Of a stretch of DNA of 41,886 bases, positions 14,845-22,893 are shown one piece after another; position 1 is the first letter of the stretch, and every line of letters starts with the position of its first letter. A program made the translations under genes and the position numbers. The stretch comes from Bacteroidaceae bacterium (lineage in GTDB: Bacteria; Bacteroidota; Bacteroidia; Bacteroidales; Bacteroidaceae). Location: positions 1 through 41,886 of the forward strand of contig CAAGLF010000071.1 of NCBI GenBank assembly GCA_900770705.1. The letters are read 5' to 3'. The notes under the pieces are model-generated. The model was not told the origin of the DNA, made no database searches, and worked only from the letters and a program-made list of their open reading frames with translations.

Positions 14845-16835
14845 TGGCTATGGTATATCTTTTCCACTTTCTCTCCCCGGCGCCGGAGGTAAATGCCTCG
14901 GCCTTGCGGGCGGTGGAGGCGGCGTCCGTCGATGGAGAACCATTGTGTCTCGAGGTCTTCTGCGGCTGGCAGGTCGATGTCGGCGGCTTCCGGCAGGGTG
15001 AAGGTGCGCTGCAGGGCTTCGTGCCAGCGCCATTTCAGTTGCAGGGTATAGGTGTGGCCCGGCTCCAGGCCTTGGAATTCTATGGTGTCGGCTTGTTGGG
15101 TCAGGGGATGTGCGTAGAGGAATCGCGTCTGGCCGGACAGGGCTTCGTACCAGGCCCCTGCTTCGCCGTCGAAGAGGTAGAAGTAGAGGCCGTAGCCGCA
15201 GCGGTTTTTCGGGGAGGCGTTGTAGACTTCCTGCCGGATACGTACGCAGCCTTCGGCGGGGTAGGAGAATTCCGGTTCGGCGAATTGCGGCGCGCCGTGG
15301 GCTTCGGGGGCAATCGTGACGGCCTCTTCGTAGGCGATGTGTACGTCGTCGGGGGAAATGCGAAGCACCCGCTCTCCCGGTTCGCGGAAGGTGGCGTGTA
15401 TGCGTACTTCGGCCGTTTCGCCGGGTCGGAGTGTGGTGCCCGTCAGGGCGATGTAGTCGCCCTGCTCGAAGAGCAAGGTGTCTGTCGGGGCGTTGGTGAA
15501 GAGCTCAAAGGGCGTGGTCACGGCGTAGTCGGCCCGGTTGGTGACGATAAGCCGCAGTGGCGTGTAGATACCGGCCACGGGCGGCCGCTCGAAGCGGAGG
15601 GCGTCGACTGTAAGTTCCTCTCCCGTGCGCGAGAGAGTGTCGGGCAGCTGCGTGTCTGCCTCATCGGGACACAGAAGCAGGGCTTCCTGGTTGCAAAAGA
15701 AGCCTTCGGCCTTCCCCTCGGCACTCTGGTCGGTCGGAGGCGCGCTGGCGTTGAGCCAGTCGAGGCGGAAGTAGCCGTCGTAGGCGCCGCCGTAACCCCA
15801 GTTGACGTGGAAGAGGCCGTTGCCGTCGAGCCCGTCGAGCACGAAGGCGTGTCCCGCTATATTCTGGGTGTAGCCGGCATACAGCACGGGACGCCCGGCC
15901 GCGATTTCTCCCGCGAGCATTTGCCGCCAGGCTTCGGGGGCGTACTGATAGCTGTCGGTGTAGTGCACGTAGCCGTAGCCGAATGCCCGGCGGAGCGGCT
16001 CGACGAGCGTACGTACGCGGGCGCCGCTCTCGGAGAGGCCGTAGTTCATCCGCGCTGCCACACCGCAATAGTAGCTGAGGCGGGCCACGGCATCGATGGC
16101 CTCGTCGGGCTCGGTGGCGCCGTCGTATGTGTCGCGGATGAGGCGGCAGTCAACGGTAGTTCCGGGCAAGACGTCGGCAATGGCGTAGTGGTCGGTTGTC
16201 CAGCCGTGCAGCGTGTCCTTCAGGCAGACTTCGCGACGATAATAGCTGATGATTTCTTCCAGAGCGGTGGCTACGCAGCCCACCTTGCAACGCAAGTCGC
16301 TCGTCACGCCCTCGTCGTCCGTCCAGTGGGGGCAGTAGCGGTTGTAGGGGTCATCCTGGTTCCGCGTGAAAGGGAGCAGGGGCTTTACTACGGGCGTTTC
16401 CGCGGCCGCAGCAGGCTCGGAGGCTGTCGCCGCGAGGGGCAAGGCGTCGAGCCATCCCTGCAAAGCCGGCGGCAGGGCCTCGCCCGCGAGCACGCCGTAG
16501 CCTAATACGGCCGGCAGGCGATCGTCGGCCGGCGTCAGCAGGAAGTGGCCTTTCGCACCATAGTATATGTAGGCGACGGGATGGCCCTCGGCCCGGCCTT
16601 TCGTATAGACCGGCCGGCTTCCGGCGGCGGACAAGGCTGCTGCCTCCTTCAACGGCGAAACTTCTGCCGCGAAAGATTTTTTTTCTGCGGAGGAAATTTT
16701 AATTTCTGCCGCAGAAATTTTTTTTTCAAGCCAGCAACGTGCACGGCTCAAGGCGGTAAGACTGTCTATCGGGACCGCCGAGAGTGTGGAGACGGCAAGA
16801 AAGAGGCTGAAAAGCAGGGTAATCTGGCGTTGCAT
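14841..16835 (-). CDS. C10 family (streptopain-like) cysteine peptidase
   Basis: A 664-residue secreted protease. An N-terminal signal peptide (MQRQITLLFSLFLAVSTLSA) and a Spi/propeptide-like region precede the peptidase domain. KVGCVATALEEIISYY holds the catalytic Cys187, IAGHAFVLDGLDGNGLFHVNWGYGG holds His328 and the Asn344-Trp345 pair, as in streptopain and gingipain-related C10 enzymes. The C-terminal part is beta-rich and ends in WFSIDGRRLHRPQGRGIYL, the short tail typical of secreted Bacteroidetes proteins. Oddly, residues about 38-60 are three seven-residue repeats (ISAAEIK, ISSAEKK, SFAAEVS) encoded by a 21-bp-period array otherwise seen only between genes. Its promoter region is shared with queA, and its stop overlaps the DUF1934-like gene. 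Confidence 0.87.
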   Translation of the reverse strand: MQRQITLLFSLFLAVSTLSAVPIDSLTALSRARCWLEKKISAAEIKISSAEKKSFAAEVSPLKEAAALSAAGSRPVYTKGRAEGHPVAYIYYGAKGHFLLTPADDRLPAVLGYGVLAGEALPPALQGWLDALPLAATASEPAAAAETPVVKPLLPFTRNQDDPYNRYCPHWTDDEGVTSDLRCKVGCVATALEEIISYYRREVCLKDTLHGWTTDHYAIADVLPGTTVDCRLIRDTYDGATEPDEAIDAVARLSYYCGVAARMNYGLSESGARVRTLVEPLRRAFGYGYVHYTDSYQYAPEAWRQMLAGEIAAGRPVLYAGYTQNIAGHAFVLDGLDGNGLFHVNWGYGGAYDGYFRLDWLNASAPPTDQSAEGKAEGFFCNQEALLLCPDEADTQLPDTLSRTGEELTVDALRFERPPVAGIYTPLRLIVTNRADYAVTTPFELFTNAPTDTLLFEQGDYIALTGTTLRPGETAEVRIHATFREPGERVLRISPDDVHIAYEEAVTIAPEAHGAPQFAEPEFSYPAEGCVRIRQEVYNASPKNRCGYGLYFYLFDGEAGAWYEALSGQTRFLYAHPLTQQADTIEFQGLEPGHTYTLQLKWRWHEALQRTFTLPEAADIDLPAAEDLETQWFSIDGRRLHRPQGRGIYLRRRGEKVEKIYHSQ
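16662..16724. repeat. 21-bp-period repeat array (d), inside the C10 peptidase gene
   Basis: TTCTG starts units at 16662, 16683 and 16704, exactly 21 bp apart. The last unit contains the near-perfect dyad TTTCTGC-C-GCAGAAA. It lies in the propeptide part of the C10 peptidase and, being a multiple of three, leaves the frame open. It belongs to the same family as the intergenic arrays. Confidence 0.7.
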
Positions 16836-16892
16836 AAGCGGGAATTGGGGCGGCCAGCCCCTTTTTCGGGACTATCGGGCCGCTGTCTATGG

Positions 16893-16900
16893 CAAAGGTA
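16893..16900 (-). promoter_or_regulatory. -7 box for the C10 peptidase operon
   Basis: CAAAGGTA reads TACCTTTG on the minus strand, 57 bp before the start codon at 16835. The expected -33 position falls over the queA -7 box, and no TTG is seen there. Confidence 0.5.
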
Positions 16901-16914
16901 CGTAAAATAATTTG

Positions 16915-16922
16915 TACCTTTG
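16915..16922 (+). promoter_or_regulatory. -7 box for queA
   Basis: TACCTTTG lies 41 bp before the queA start. It is only 14 bp from the divergent box at 16893-16900, so the two promoters overlap. Confidence 0.55.
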
Positions 16923-16963
16923 TGCCCGCCGGAGCGAAAACCACGCCGACGGCACCACTCCCT

Positions 16964-18214
16964 ATGGAAAATCCAAGAAACATACACATCAGCGATTATG
17001 CCTACGACCTGCCGGACGAGCGTATCGCCAAATATCCGAAGTCGGAGCGCGACAGCTCCAAGTTGCTCGTCTGCCGCGGGTCCTATATCGGTGAACATGT
17101 GTTCCGCGACCTGCCTGCGCAGTTGCCCGAGGGCAGCCTGATGATTTTCAACAACACCAGGGTCATTCGGGCCCGCCTCTTTTTTCACAAGAGCACCGGT
17201 GCGCTCATCGAAGTCTTCTGTCTGGAGCCGTACAGCCCCGCCGATTATCAGCAGAACTTCGCCCAGACGGGCGAGGTGGCGTGGACGTGTCTCGTGGGAA
17301 ACCTGAAGAAATGGAAGGAAGGCCCTCTCGAACGGCAGTTGACGCTGCGCGACGGTCGGACGCTGCGGCTGACCGCCGAACGTCAGGGCACGTCGGGCAC
17401 GGGACACGTGGTGCGCTTTGCCTGGGACGTGCCCGATGTCTCCTTCGGCGAGGTGCTCGAGGCTTGCGGCCAGTTGCCCATCCCTCCCTACCTCAACCGT
17501 GCCACCGAAGAGAGCGACTTGCAGAACTATCAGACCGTCTATTCGAAAATCAAGGGCAGCGTGGCCGCTCCCACCGCCGGTCTGCACTTCACCGACCGCG
17601 TGCTGGCCGAGCTGGACGCCCGGGGAATCGAGCGCGGCGAACTTACGCTGCATGTCGGTGCCGGCACGTTCAAGCCCGTCAAGGCTGCGGAAATCGGCGA
17701 CCACGAAATGCACGCCGAGTGGATAGAAGTTCCGCTCCACATCGTGGAAAGGCTGATTGCCCACGGCGGCAGGTGCGTGGCCGTGGGCACTACCTCCGTG
17801 CGCAGCCTCGAAAGCCTCTACTATGTGGGCGTCCTGCTGCACGAGCACCCCGACGCACACCCCGACGACCTGCACGTCCCGCAGTGGCTGCCCTATGAAT
17901 ACGCCGAACGGCAGCCGCAACCCCTCTCCACCCTTGAGGCACTTGCCGCCGTAAGGGATTATCTCGTGCGCAGCGGCCTCGACCGCCTGCATACTTCCAC
18001 GCAAATCATCATTGCGCCGGGCTACGACTTTCATATCGTGGATGTGATGGTCACCAACTTCCACCAGCCGCAGTCTACCTTGCTCCTGCTCGTTTCCGCC
18101 TTCCTCGGAGGACAGCGTTGGCGCGAGGTCTACCGCTTTGCCTTGGCACATGATTTCCGTTTCCTGTCGTACGGCGACAGCAGCGTGCTGTTCCGCCAGG
18201 GTGCGACGTCTTGA
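16964..18214 (+). CDS. queA: S-adenosylmethionine:tRNA ribosyltransferase-isomerase
   Basis: A 416-residue protein that moves the ribosyl part of S-adenosylmethionine onto 7-aminomethyl-7-deazaguanine in tRNA, giving epoxyqueuosine. Family blocks visible are YDLPDERIAKYP near the N-terminus, LMIFNNTRVIRARL, GQLPIPPYLNR, YQTVYSKIKGSVAAPTAGLHFT, LHVGAGTFKPV and the C-terminal TNFHQPQSTLLLLVSAF. The length is somewhat above that of E. coli QueA, because of an insertion around residues 290-330 that is usual in Bacteroidetes. The ATG at 16964 was preferred to an upstream in-frame codon because the -7 box lies between them. The Nudix gene starts 24 bp later. Confidence 0.93.
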   Translation: MENPRNIHISDYAYDLPDERIAKYPKSERDSSKLLVCRGSYIGEHVFRDLPAQLPEGSLMIFNNTRVIRARLFFHKSTGALIEVFCLEPYSPADYQQNFAQTGEVAWTCLVGNLKKWKEGPLERQLTLRDGRTLRLTAERQGTSGTGHVVRFAWDVPDVSFGEVLEACGQLPIPPYLNRATEESDLQNYQTVYSKIKGSVAAPTAGLHFTDRVLAELDARGIERGELTLHVGAGTFKPVKAAEIGDHEMHAEWIEVPLHIVERLIAHGGRCVAVGTTSVRSLESLYYVGVLLHEHPDAHPDDLHVPQWLPYEYAERQPQPLSTLEALAAVRDYLVRSGLDRLHTSTQIIIAPGYDFHIVDVMVTNFHQPQSTLLLLVSAFLGGQRWREVYRFALAHDFRFLSYGDSSVLFRQGATS

Positions 18215-18238
18215 AGTAAAACCTGCAAGCTGTTCATT

Positions 18239-18742
18239 ATGAAAGACAACGCCGAAGAGATTTTTCCCGTCGTCGACGAGGAAGGCCGCACCATAGGCAG
18301 TGCCAGCCGTGGCCACTGCCACGACGGCTCCCGCCTGCTCCATCCCGTCGTTCACCTGCATTTGTTCAACTCCCGAGGCGAATTGTATCTGCAGCGCCGT
18401 CCCGAGTGGAAGGACATCCAGCCCGGGAAGTGGGACACCGCCGTCGGGGGACACGTAGACTACGGAGAGAGCGTGGATGAGGCCCTCGGACGCGAGGTCC
18501 GCGAAGAAATCGGCCTCTCCGGCCTCGAGGCGAAACTCCTCGGCCGTTACGTATTCGAGAGCAGCCGCGAGCGGGAGTTGGTCAACGCCTTTACGGCCGT
18601 TTCCGACGCCGTGCCGCAGCCCTCCGACGAGTTGGCCGGCGGCCGCTTCTTCAGTAAGGAGGAAATTCAGGGCCGTCTCGGCACCGACTTCTTTACTCCG
18701 AATTTCGAGAAGGAGTATCTCCGCTTTTTTGGTGGGGCATAG
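18239..18742 (+). CDS. Nudix hydrolase
   Basis: A 167-residue Nudix protein with a complete Nudix box at residues 71-93: GHVDYGESVDEALGREVREE then IGL, fitting GX5EX7REUXEEXGU. The surrounding sequence (EEIFPVVDEEGRTIGSASR at the N-terminus, LHPVVHLHLFN and LYLQRRPEWKDIQPGKWD) resembles the YfcD/isopentenyl-diphosphate isomerase-like branch. The substrate is not predictable. It probably shares a transcript with queA and is followed by a strong terminator. Confidence 0.85.
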   Translation: MKDNAEEIFPVVDEEGRTIGSASRGHCHDGSRLLHPVVHLHLFNSRGELYLQRRPEWKDIQPGKWDTAVGGHVDYGESVDEALGREVREEIGLSGLEAKLLGRYVFESSRERELVNAFTAVSDAVPQPSDELAGGRFFSKEEIQGRLGTDFFTPNFEKEYLRFFGGA

Positions 18743-18792
18743 CCCTGCCTGCTGCTGTTCTCGCGCCTCCTCCTGCCGTACAGAGCCAGACG

Positions 18793-18840
18793 CAAGTATC
18801 CCTCCCGACAGCGAAAAACGGTCGGGAGGGATACTTGTTT
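18793..18840. terminator. Bidirectional terminator
   Basis: A perfect 17-bp stem, 18793-18809 against 18821-18837 (core CCCTCCCGAC), with an 11-nt loop, is followed by TTT on the plus strand. It separates the Nudix gene (ends 18742) from the convergent LeuA/CimA-like gene (ends 18875). Confidence 0.8.
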
Positions 18841-18874
18841 AAGGGGGAGAACAGTGTATGTCCGCAGTGCTTTC

Positions 18875-20434
18875 TTATTCTGTGCAGCCGGGTGAGAGGA
18901 TGTCGGCCGAAAGACCGGTTTCCAGCTGGTTGAGCATTTTCAGAGTCGCCTTGATGGCGGCGTCTGTCTGGTCTGCATCGAGGCCACGGGTGCGGAATGT
19001 CTTTCCGTCGTGGCGCCACGTAATCACAGTCTGCACCAAGGCGTCCGTACGTCCGCCGGGCGGAATGGTCACGTAGTAGCCGATGAGCTGGGGAAAGCGA
19101 CGGCAGAGCTTGTCAGTGTAGATCGTTCGCAGACCGCGCATGAAGGCGTCGTACTGGCCGTCGCCCGCTGCCTGCACTTCGTAGGACGCGCCGTTTATTT
19201 CGATTTTCAGGCTTGCGGTGGGGCGTAAGCCATACGCCGTGGTGACCAAGTAGCTCAGAAGACGCACCTTCGTGTCTGGCGTGTCGTGTTTGAGCACGTC
19301 GCTGACGATGTAGGGCAAATCTTCGGGCGTTACCACCTCCTTCTTGTCGCCCAACTCAATGATTCGGGCGGTGACGCGGCGCGTATCTTCGGGCGAGAGC
19401 TCCAGGCCGAAGGCTTCGAGATTTTTCAGGATGTTGGCCTTCCCGCTTGTTTTGCCCAAGGCGTACTCGCGTTGGCGTCCGAAGCGTTCGGGAAGCAGTG
19501 CGTTCTGATAGAGGCCGCTCTTGTTGTCCCCGTCGGCGTGGACGCCCGCCACTTGGGTGAAGACGTTTTCTCCGACGATGGGCCTGTTGGCCGGGACGGC
19601 TATGCCGCTGTAGCTTTCGACCATCCGGCTTGTCTCGAAAAGGCGGGTCTCGTCGATTCCGGTGTCGAAATGGAAGTGATCGCGGAGCACGGCTTCCACA
19701 CTGCTGAGGGGCGCGTTGCCGGCGCGCTCTCCGAGACCGTTGACGGCGGTGTGGATACCATTACAGCCGCTGCGCACGGCCGCGCATACGTTGGCCACGG
19801 CCAGGTCGTAGTCGTTGTGCGCGTGAAAGTCGAGGTGCAGTGTCGGATATGCCTTCCGCATTTTCCGGAAGTACTCCATCGCCGATAAAGGGTCGAGTAC
19901 GCCCAGCGTATCGGGGAGCATAAAGCGGCGGATGCCGCAGTCCTGCAGCGAGTCGACGAGTTGGAACACGTAGTCGGGCGAGTCCTTCATTCCGTTGCTC
20001 CAGTCCTCGAGATAGACGTTGACCTGCAAGCCGCGGCTGTGGGCATAGGCCACCTCCCGGCGGATGTCGGCAAAGTGTTGTTCGGGGCTTTTTTTGAGTT
20101 GCAGCTCGCAATGCCGTTGGGAGCCCTTGCAAAGCAGATTCAGCACGCGTCCGCCGCAACCCGATATCCAGTCGGTCGACACGTGATTGTCGCAGAAGCC
20201 CAGCACTTCGACCCGATCCAGCAGATTCTGACCTGCTGCCCACGTGCATATCTGCTCGACAGCCTTGCGTTCGCCCTCGCTGACACGCGCTGAGGCCACT
20301 TCCAGACGATGTACGCGCACGTTTTTCAGAAGTTGCTTGGCTATGAGTAGTTTCTCGTGGGGCAGGAACGATACGCCGCTGGTCTGTTCGCCGTCGCGGA
20401 GCGTCGTGTCCATGATTTCTATCGTGGGTTGCAT
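18875..20434 (-). CDS. LeuA/CimA-like synthase (second isopropylmalate or citramalate synthase)
   Basis: A 519-residue enzyme of the DRE-TIM metallolyase superfamily. MDTTLRDGEQTSG at the N-terminus has the catalytic Arg-Asp, LDFHAHNDYDLAVAN supplies the metal-binding His-x-His, and VNGLGERAGNAPL is the substrate loop. The C-terminal third is a LeuA-type regulatory domain. These enzymes add acetyl-CoA to a 2-oxoacid. The window already encodes a canonical leuA 2.5 kb upstream, so this diverged paralogue may instead be a citramalate synthase serving isoleucine, or a second isopropylmalate synthase with different feedback. The ATG at 20434 gives the standard N-terminus; the frame is open further upstream but overlaps leuD there. 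It is the last gene of the leu cluster, 47 bp after leuD. Confidence 0.8.
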   Translation of the reverse strand: MQPTIEIMDTTLRDGEQTSGVSFLPHEKLLIAKQLLKNVRVHRLEVASARVSEGERKAVEQICTWAAGQNLLDRVEVLGFCDNHVSTDWISGCGGRVLNLLCKGSQRHCELQLKKSPEQHFADIRREVAYAHSRGLQVNVYLEDWSNGMKDSPDYVFQLVDSLQDCGIRRFMLPDTLGVLDPLSAMEYFRKMRKAYPTLHLDFHAHNDYDLAVANVCAAVRSGCNGIHTAVNGLGERAGNAPLSSVEAVLRDHFHFDTGIDETRLFETSRMVESYSGIAVPANRPIVGENVFTQVAGVHADGDNKSGLYQNALLPERFGRQREYALGKTSGKANILKNLEAFGLELSPEDTRRVTARIIELGDKKEVVTPEDLPYIVSDVLKHDTPDTKVRLLSYLVTTAYGLRPTASLKIEINGASYEVQAAGDGQYDAFMRGLRTIYTDKLCRRFPQLIGYYVTIPPGGRTDALVQTVITWRHDGKTFRTRGLDADQTDAAIKATLKMLNQLETGLSADILSPGCTE

Positions 20435-20481
20435 AGTGTGATGGGACTGAAGTGGGGGGATGTCTGCGCAAGGGCGTCCGG

Positions 20482-21081
20482 TTAGGCCCGGCTGTCGGTT
20501 CTGCCGGCTTCGAAGGCTTCTATCTTGGCCTTGTTTTCCAGAAGGAAGTCGATGTCGTCGAGCGCGTTGACAAGACAGTATTTCTTGTATTCGTTGATGT
20601 CGAAATGCTCTTGGCTGCCCGTTTTTTCGTTTGTGATGGTCTGTGCTGGCACGTCCACGGTGACGAGTGCTTCGGGGTCGGCCTGCACCGTTTCGAGCAA
20701 CTCCTGCAGGAATGCCTCGGAGACAACTACCGGCAGGACGAAGTTGTTCAGCTCGTTCTGCTTGTGAATGTCTGCAAAGAAGCTGCTGACAACGACTCTG
20801 AAGCCGTAACCGGCGATGGCCCAGGCAGCATGTTCGCGGCTGGAGCCGCAACCGAAGTTTTTGCCGGCCACCAGGATTTCTCCGGCGTAACGCGGGTCGT
20901 TGAGCACGAAGTCTTTCTTGCTTCCGTCGGCGTTATAACGCCAGTCGCGGAAGAGATTTTCTCCGAAGCCCTCCTTATCTGTCGCTTTGAGGAAGCGGGC
21001 GGGGATTATCTGGTCGGTATCAACGTTTTCCAGCGGCAGGGGCACGCAGCGGCTCCGTATGATGTTGAATCTCTGTTTCAT
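20482..21081 (-). CDS. leuD: 3-isopropylmalate dehydratase small subunit
   Basis: A 199-residue protein forming the swivel domain of isopropylmalate isomerase with LeuC. CVPLPLENVDTDQIIPARFL and GKNFGCGSSREHAAWAI are the diagnostic LeuD/aconitase-D motifs, the second binding the substrate carboxylate. MKQRFNIIRSRCVPLP is the usual Bacteroidales N-terminus, so the ATG at 21081 is preferred over the one five codons upstream (21096). It follows leuC by 103 bp, most of it a 21-bp repeat array, and precedes the LeuA/CimA-like gene by 47 bp. Confidence 0.93.
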   Translation of the reverse strand: MKQRFNIIRSRCVPLPLENVDTDQIIPARFLKATDKEGFGENLFRDWRYNADGSKKDFVLNDPRYAGEILVAGKNFGCGSSREHAAWAIAGYGFRVVVSSFFADIHKQNELNNFVLPVVVSEAFLQELLETVQADPEALVTVDVPAQTITNEKTGSQEHFDINEYKKYCLVNALDDIDFLLENKAKIEAFEAGRTDSRA

Positions 21082-21115
21082 CTGTTTTTCGTACAACGGT
21101 GGTAAATAAAATTAC

Positions 21116-21178
21116 AAGGCCTGAAAGAAAAATTATCTCCGAGGTATTTTTTCTTTTCTCCGAAGTTTTTCAGGCCTT
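21116..21178. repeat. 21-bp-period repeat array (e) within a hairpin, between leuC and leuD
   Basis: CTCCG occurs at 21137 and 21158, exactly 21 bp apart, enclosed by an 11-bp inverted repeat (AAGGCCTGAAA at 21116-21126, complement at 21168-21178). The left flank AAATAAAATTACAAGGCC is shared almost exactly with array (f) near 24690. In the minus-strand leu transcript the hairpin is followed by a U-rich stretch, so it could lower leuD expression; that is inference. Confidence 0.65.
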
Positions 21179-21184
21179 TTCGGA

Positions 21185-22561
21185 CTAAAGGAAATCTCTC
21201 GGGTCGGTGACCACTCCTGTTATGGCAGCGGCGGCGGCCGTCAGCGGCGAAGCCAGCAGTGTCCGGGCTCCGGGACCCTGTCTTCCTTCGAAATTGCGGT
21301 TACTGGTGGAGACAGCGAGTTTTCCAGCGGGTATCTTGTCGTCGTTCATAGCCAGACAGGCGCTGCAGCCGGGCTGCCGTATCTCGAAACCTGCTTCTTC
21401 CAGCGTCTTGTCGAGGCCTTCGGCCTTGATTTGTGCCAGCACGTGCCACGAGCCAGGCACCAGCCATGCTGTAACGTTGTCGGCCTTTCTCCGACCGCGC
21501 ACCACGGAGGCAAAAGCGCGGAAGTCCTCGATACGACCATTGGTGCAAGCGCCCAGAAAGACGTAGTCGATGGGCTTGCCGGCCATCCTTTCGCCCGCTG
21601 CGAACTGCATGTATTGCAGAGCTTTGCAGTCGGACTCCGTCTGGGGCTCGGGGATGGATTTTGAAATGCCCAAGCCCATTCCGGGATTGGTGCCGTAAGT
21701 AATCATAGGCTCGATGTCGGCCGCATCGAAGGTGATCTCCTTGTCGAAGACGGCATCGTCGCCGCTACGCAGGGTTTTCCAATATGCTATGGCCTTGTCC
21801 CATTCCTTGCCTTGGGGAGCGTAAGGCCGACCTTTGACATAGGCAAACGTCACTTCGTCGGGCGCCACGAAACCGCCGCGTGCCCCCATCTCGATACTGA
21901 GGTTGCATAGCGTCAGGCGTCCTTCCATCGACAGGTGGCGTACGGCGCTGCCCGCATATTCCACGAAGTAGCCCGTAGCGCCGCTGGTAGTGATCTTGCT
22001 CATAATGTAGAGCGCCATATCTTTGGCCGTGACGCCCTTTCCGAGGCTACCCTCGATGTTGATGCGCATAGACTTCGGCTTGGCTTGCAGAATGCACTGC
22101 GAAGCCAGCACCATCTCGACCTCGGAGGTGCCGATGCCGAATGCCACCGCACCCAGTGCACCGTGTGTCGACGTGTGGGAGTCTCCGCAGACGATGACAG
22201 TGCCCGGAAGCGACAATCCCTGTTCCGGTCCCACCACGTGAATGATTCCGTTGTCGGGATGAAGCATTCCGAAGTGCTTCAGACCGAATTCTTCCGCGTT
22301 GCGGGCGAGCGTTTCCACCTGCTTGCGGCTGACGGGGTCGGCGATGGGCTTGTCTTGGTCATGGGTCGGCGTGTTGTGGTCGGGCATACAGACAATTCGC
22401 TCGGGGCGAAGACAGCGCAACCCGCGCTGCCGCATGCCTTCGAAGGCCTGCGGCGATGTTACCTCGTGGAGATAGAGGCGGTCAACGTAGATCTGTTCGG
22501 GGCCGCCGGACAATTTCTGCACTACGTGGGCGTCCCAGATTTTGTCGAATAAGGTGTTCAT
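21185..22561 (-). CDS. leuC: 3-isopropylmalate dehydratase large subunit
   Basis: A 458-residue aconitase-family protein. VCGDSHTSTHGALGAVAFGIGTSEVE is the conserved substrate and cluster block with the first cysteine, and LGACTNGRIEDF plus PGCSACLAMN supply the other two cysteines of the 4Fe-4S cluster. With LeuD it isomerises 2-isopropylmalate to 3-isopropylmalate in leucine synthesis. Length is normal. It lies 37 bp downstream of the small membrane protein gene in the leuA transcript. Confidence 0.95.
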   Translation of the reverse strand: MNTLFDKIWDAHVVQKLSGGPEQIYVDRLYLHEVTSPQAFEGMRQRGLRCLRPERIVCMPDHNTPTHDQDKPIADPVSRKQVETLARNAEEFGLKHFGMLHPDNGIIHVVGPEQGLSLPGTVIVCGDSHTSTHGALGAVAFGIGTSEVEMVLASQCILQAKPKSMRINIEGSLGKGVTAKDMALYIMSKITTSGATGYFVEYAGSAVRHLSMEGRLTLCNLSIEMGARGGFVAPDEVTFAYVKGRPYAPQGKEWDKAIAYWKTLRSGDDAVFDKEITFDAADIEPMITYGTNPGMGLGISKSIPEPQTESDCKALQYMQFAAGERMAGKPIDYVFLGACTNGRIEDFRAFASVVRGRRKADNVTAWLVPGSWHVLAQIKAEGLDKTLEEAGFEIRQPGCSACLAMNDDKIPAGKLAVSTSNRNFEGRQGPGARTLLASPLTAAAAAITGVVTDPRDFL

Positions 22562-22598
22562 TCTTATGGTGTGTTTTAGTTGACGAAGGAAGCGGCCT

Positions 22599-22886
22599 TC
22601 AGGCCATTACCAGCCAGATGTCGAGGGCGGTGAGCAGCATCCCGACTGTGAGCAGGCCTATGCTGAGGCGCTCGTAGGTGCGTCCGAAGGCGTAGAGGCC
22701 GGCAAAGAATAACAGAACGGGCAGAATCCACAGCAGATTGGCCGCCAGAAAGAGGATAAAGTCTACAACGATGTGTTCGCTCCGTCCGAAGGGGCGTAAT
22801 CCGCCAAATAAGAAAAAGATACTCAGCAGTACGGGCAACAGGCAGGGAAATGCCAGTGCCAGCAGCCATTTGGGATATTGTTCCAT
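22599..22886 (-). CDS. Small membrane protein of unknown function
   Basis: A 95-residue protein with three hydrophobic segments: LLALAFPCLLPVLLSIFFLFGG, VVDFILFLAANLLWILPVLLFFAGLYAF and LSIGLLTVGMLLTALDIWLV. No family was recognised. The ATG at 22886 (MEQYPKW) lies 8 bp after the leuA stop, and leuC starts 37 bp beyond its stop, so it is embedded in the leu operon. It could be a transporter-like accessory or simply a passenger. The frame is open upstream over the leuA end, but the 22886 start is more natural. Confidence 0.65.
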   Translation of the reverse strand: MEQYPKWLLALAFPCLLPVLLSIFFLFGGLRPFGRSEHIVVDFILFLAANLLWILPVLLFFAGLYAFGRTYERLSIGLLTVGMLLTALDIWLVMA

Positions 22887-22893
22887 CGGTGGT

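Noticed and set aside
14844..16505. 553-codon open frame antisense to the C10 peptidase
   Set aside because: The peptidase has its full catalytic motifs on the other strand; the antisense frame is Gly/Val/Glu-rich without domains.
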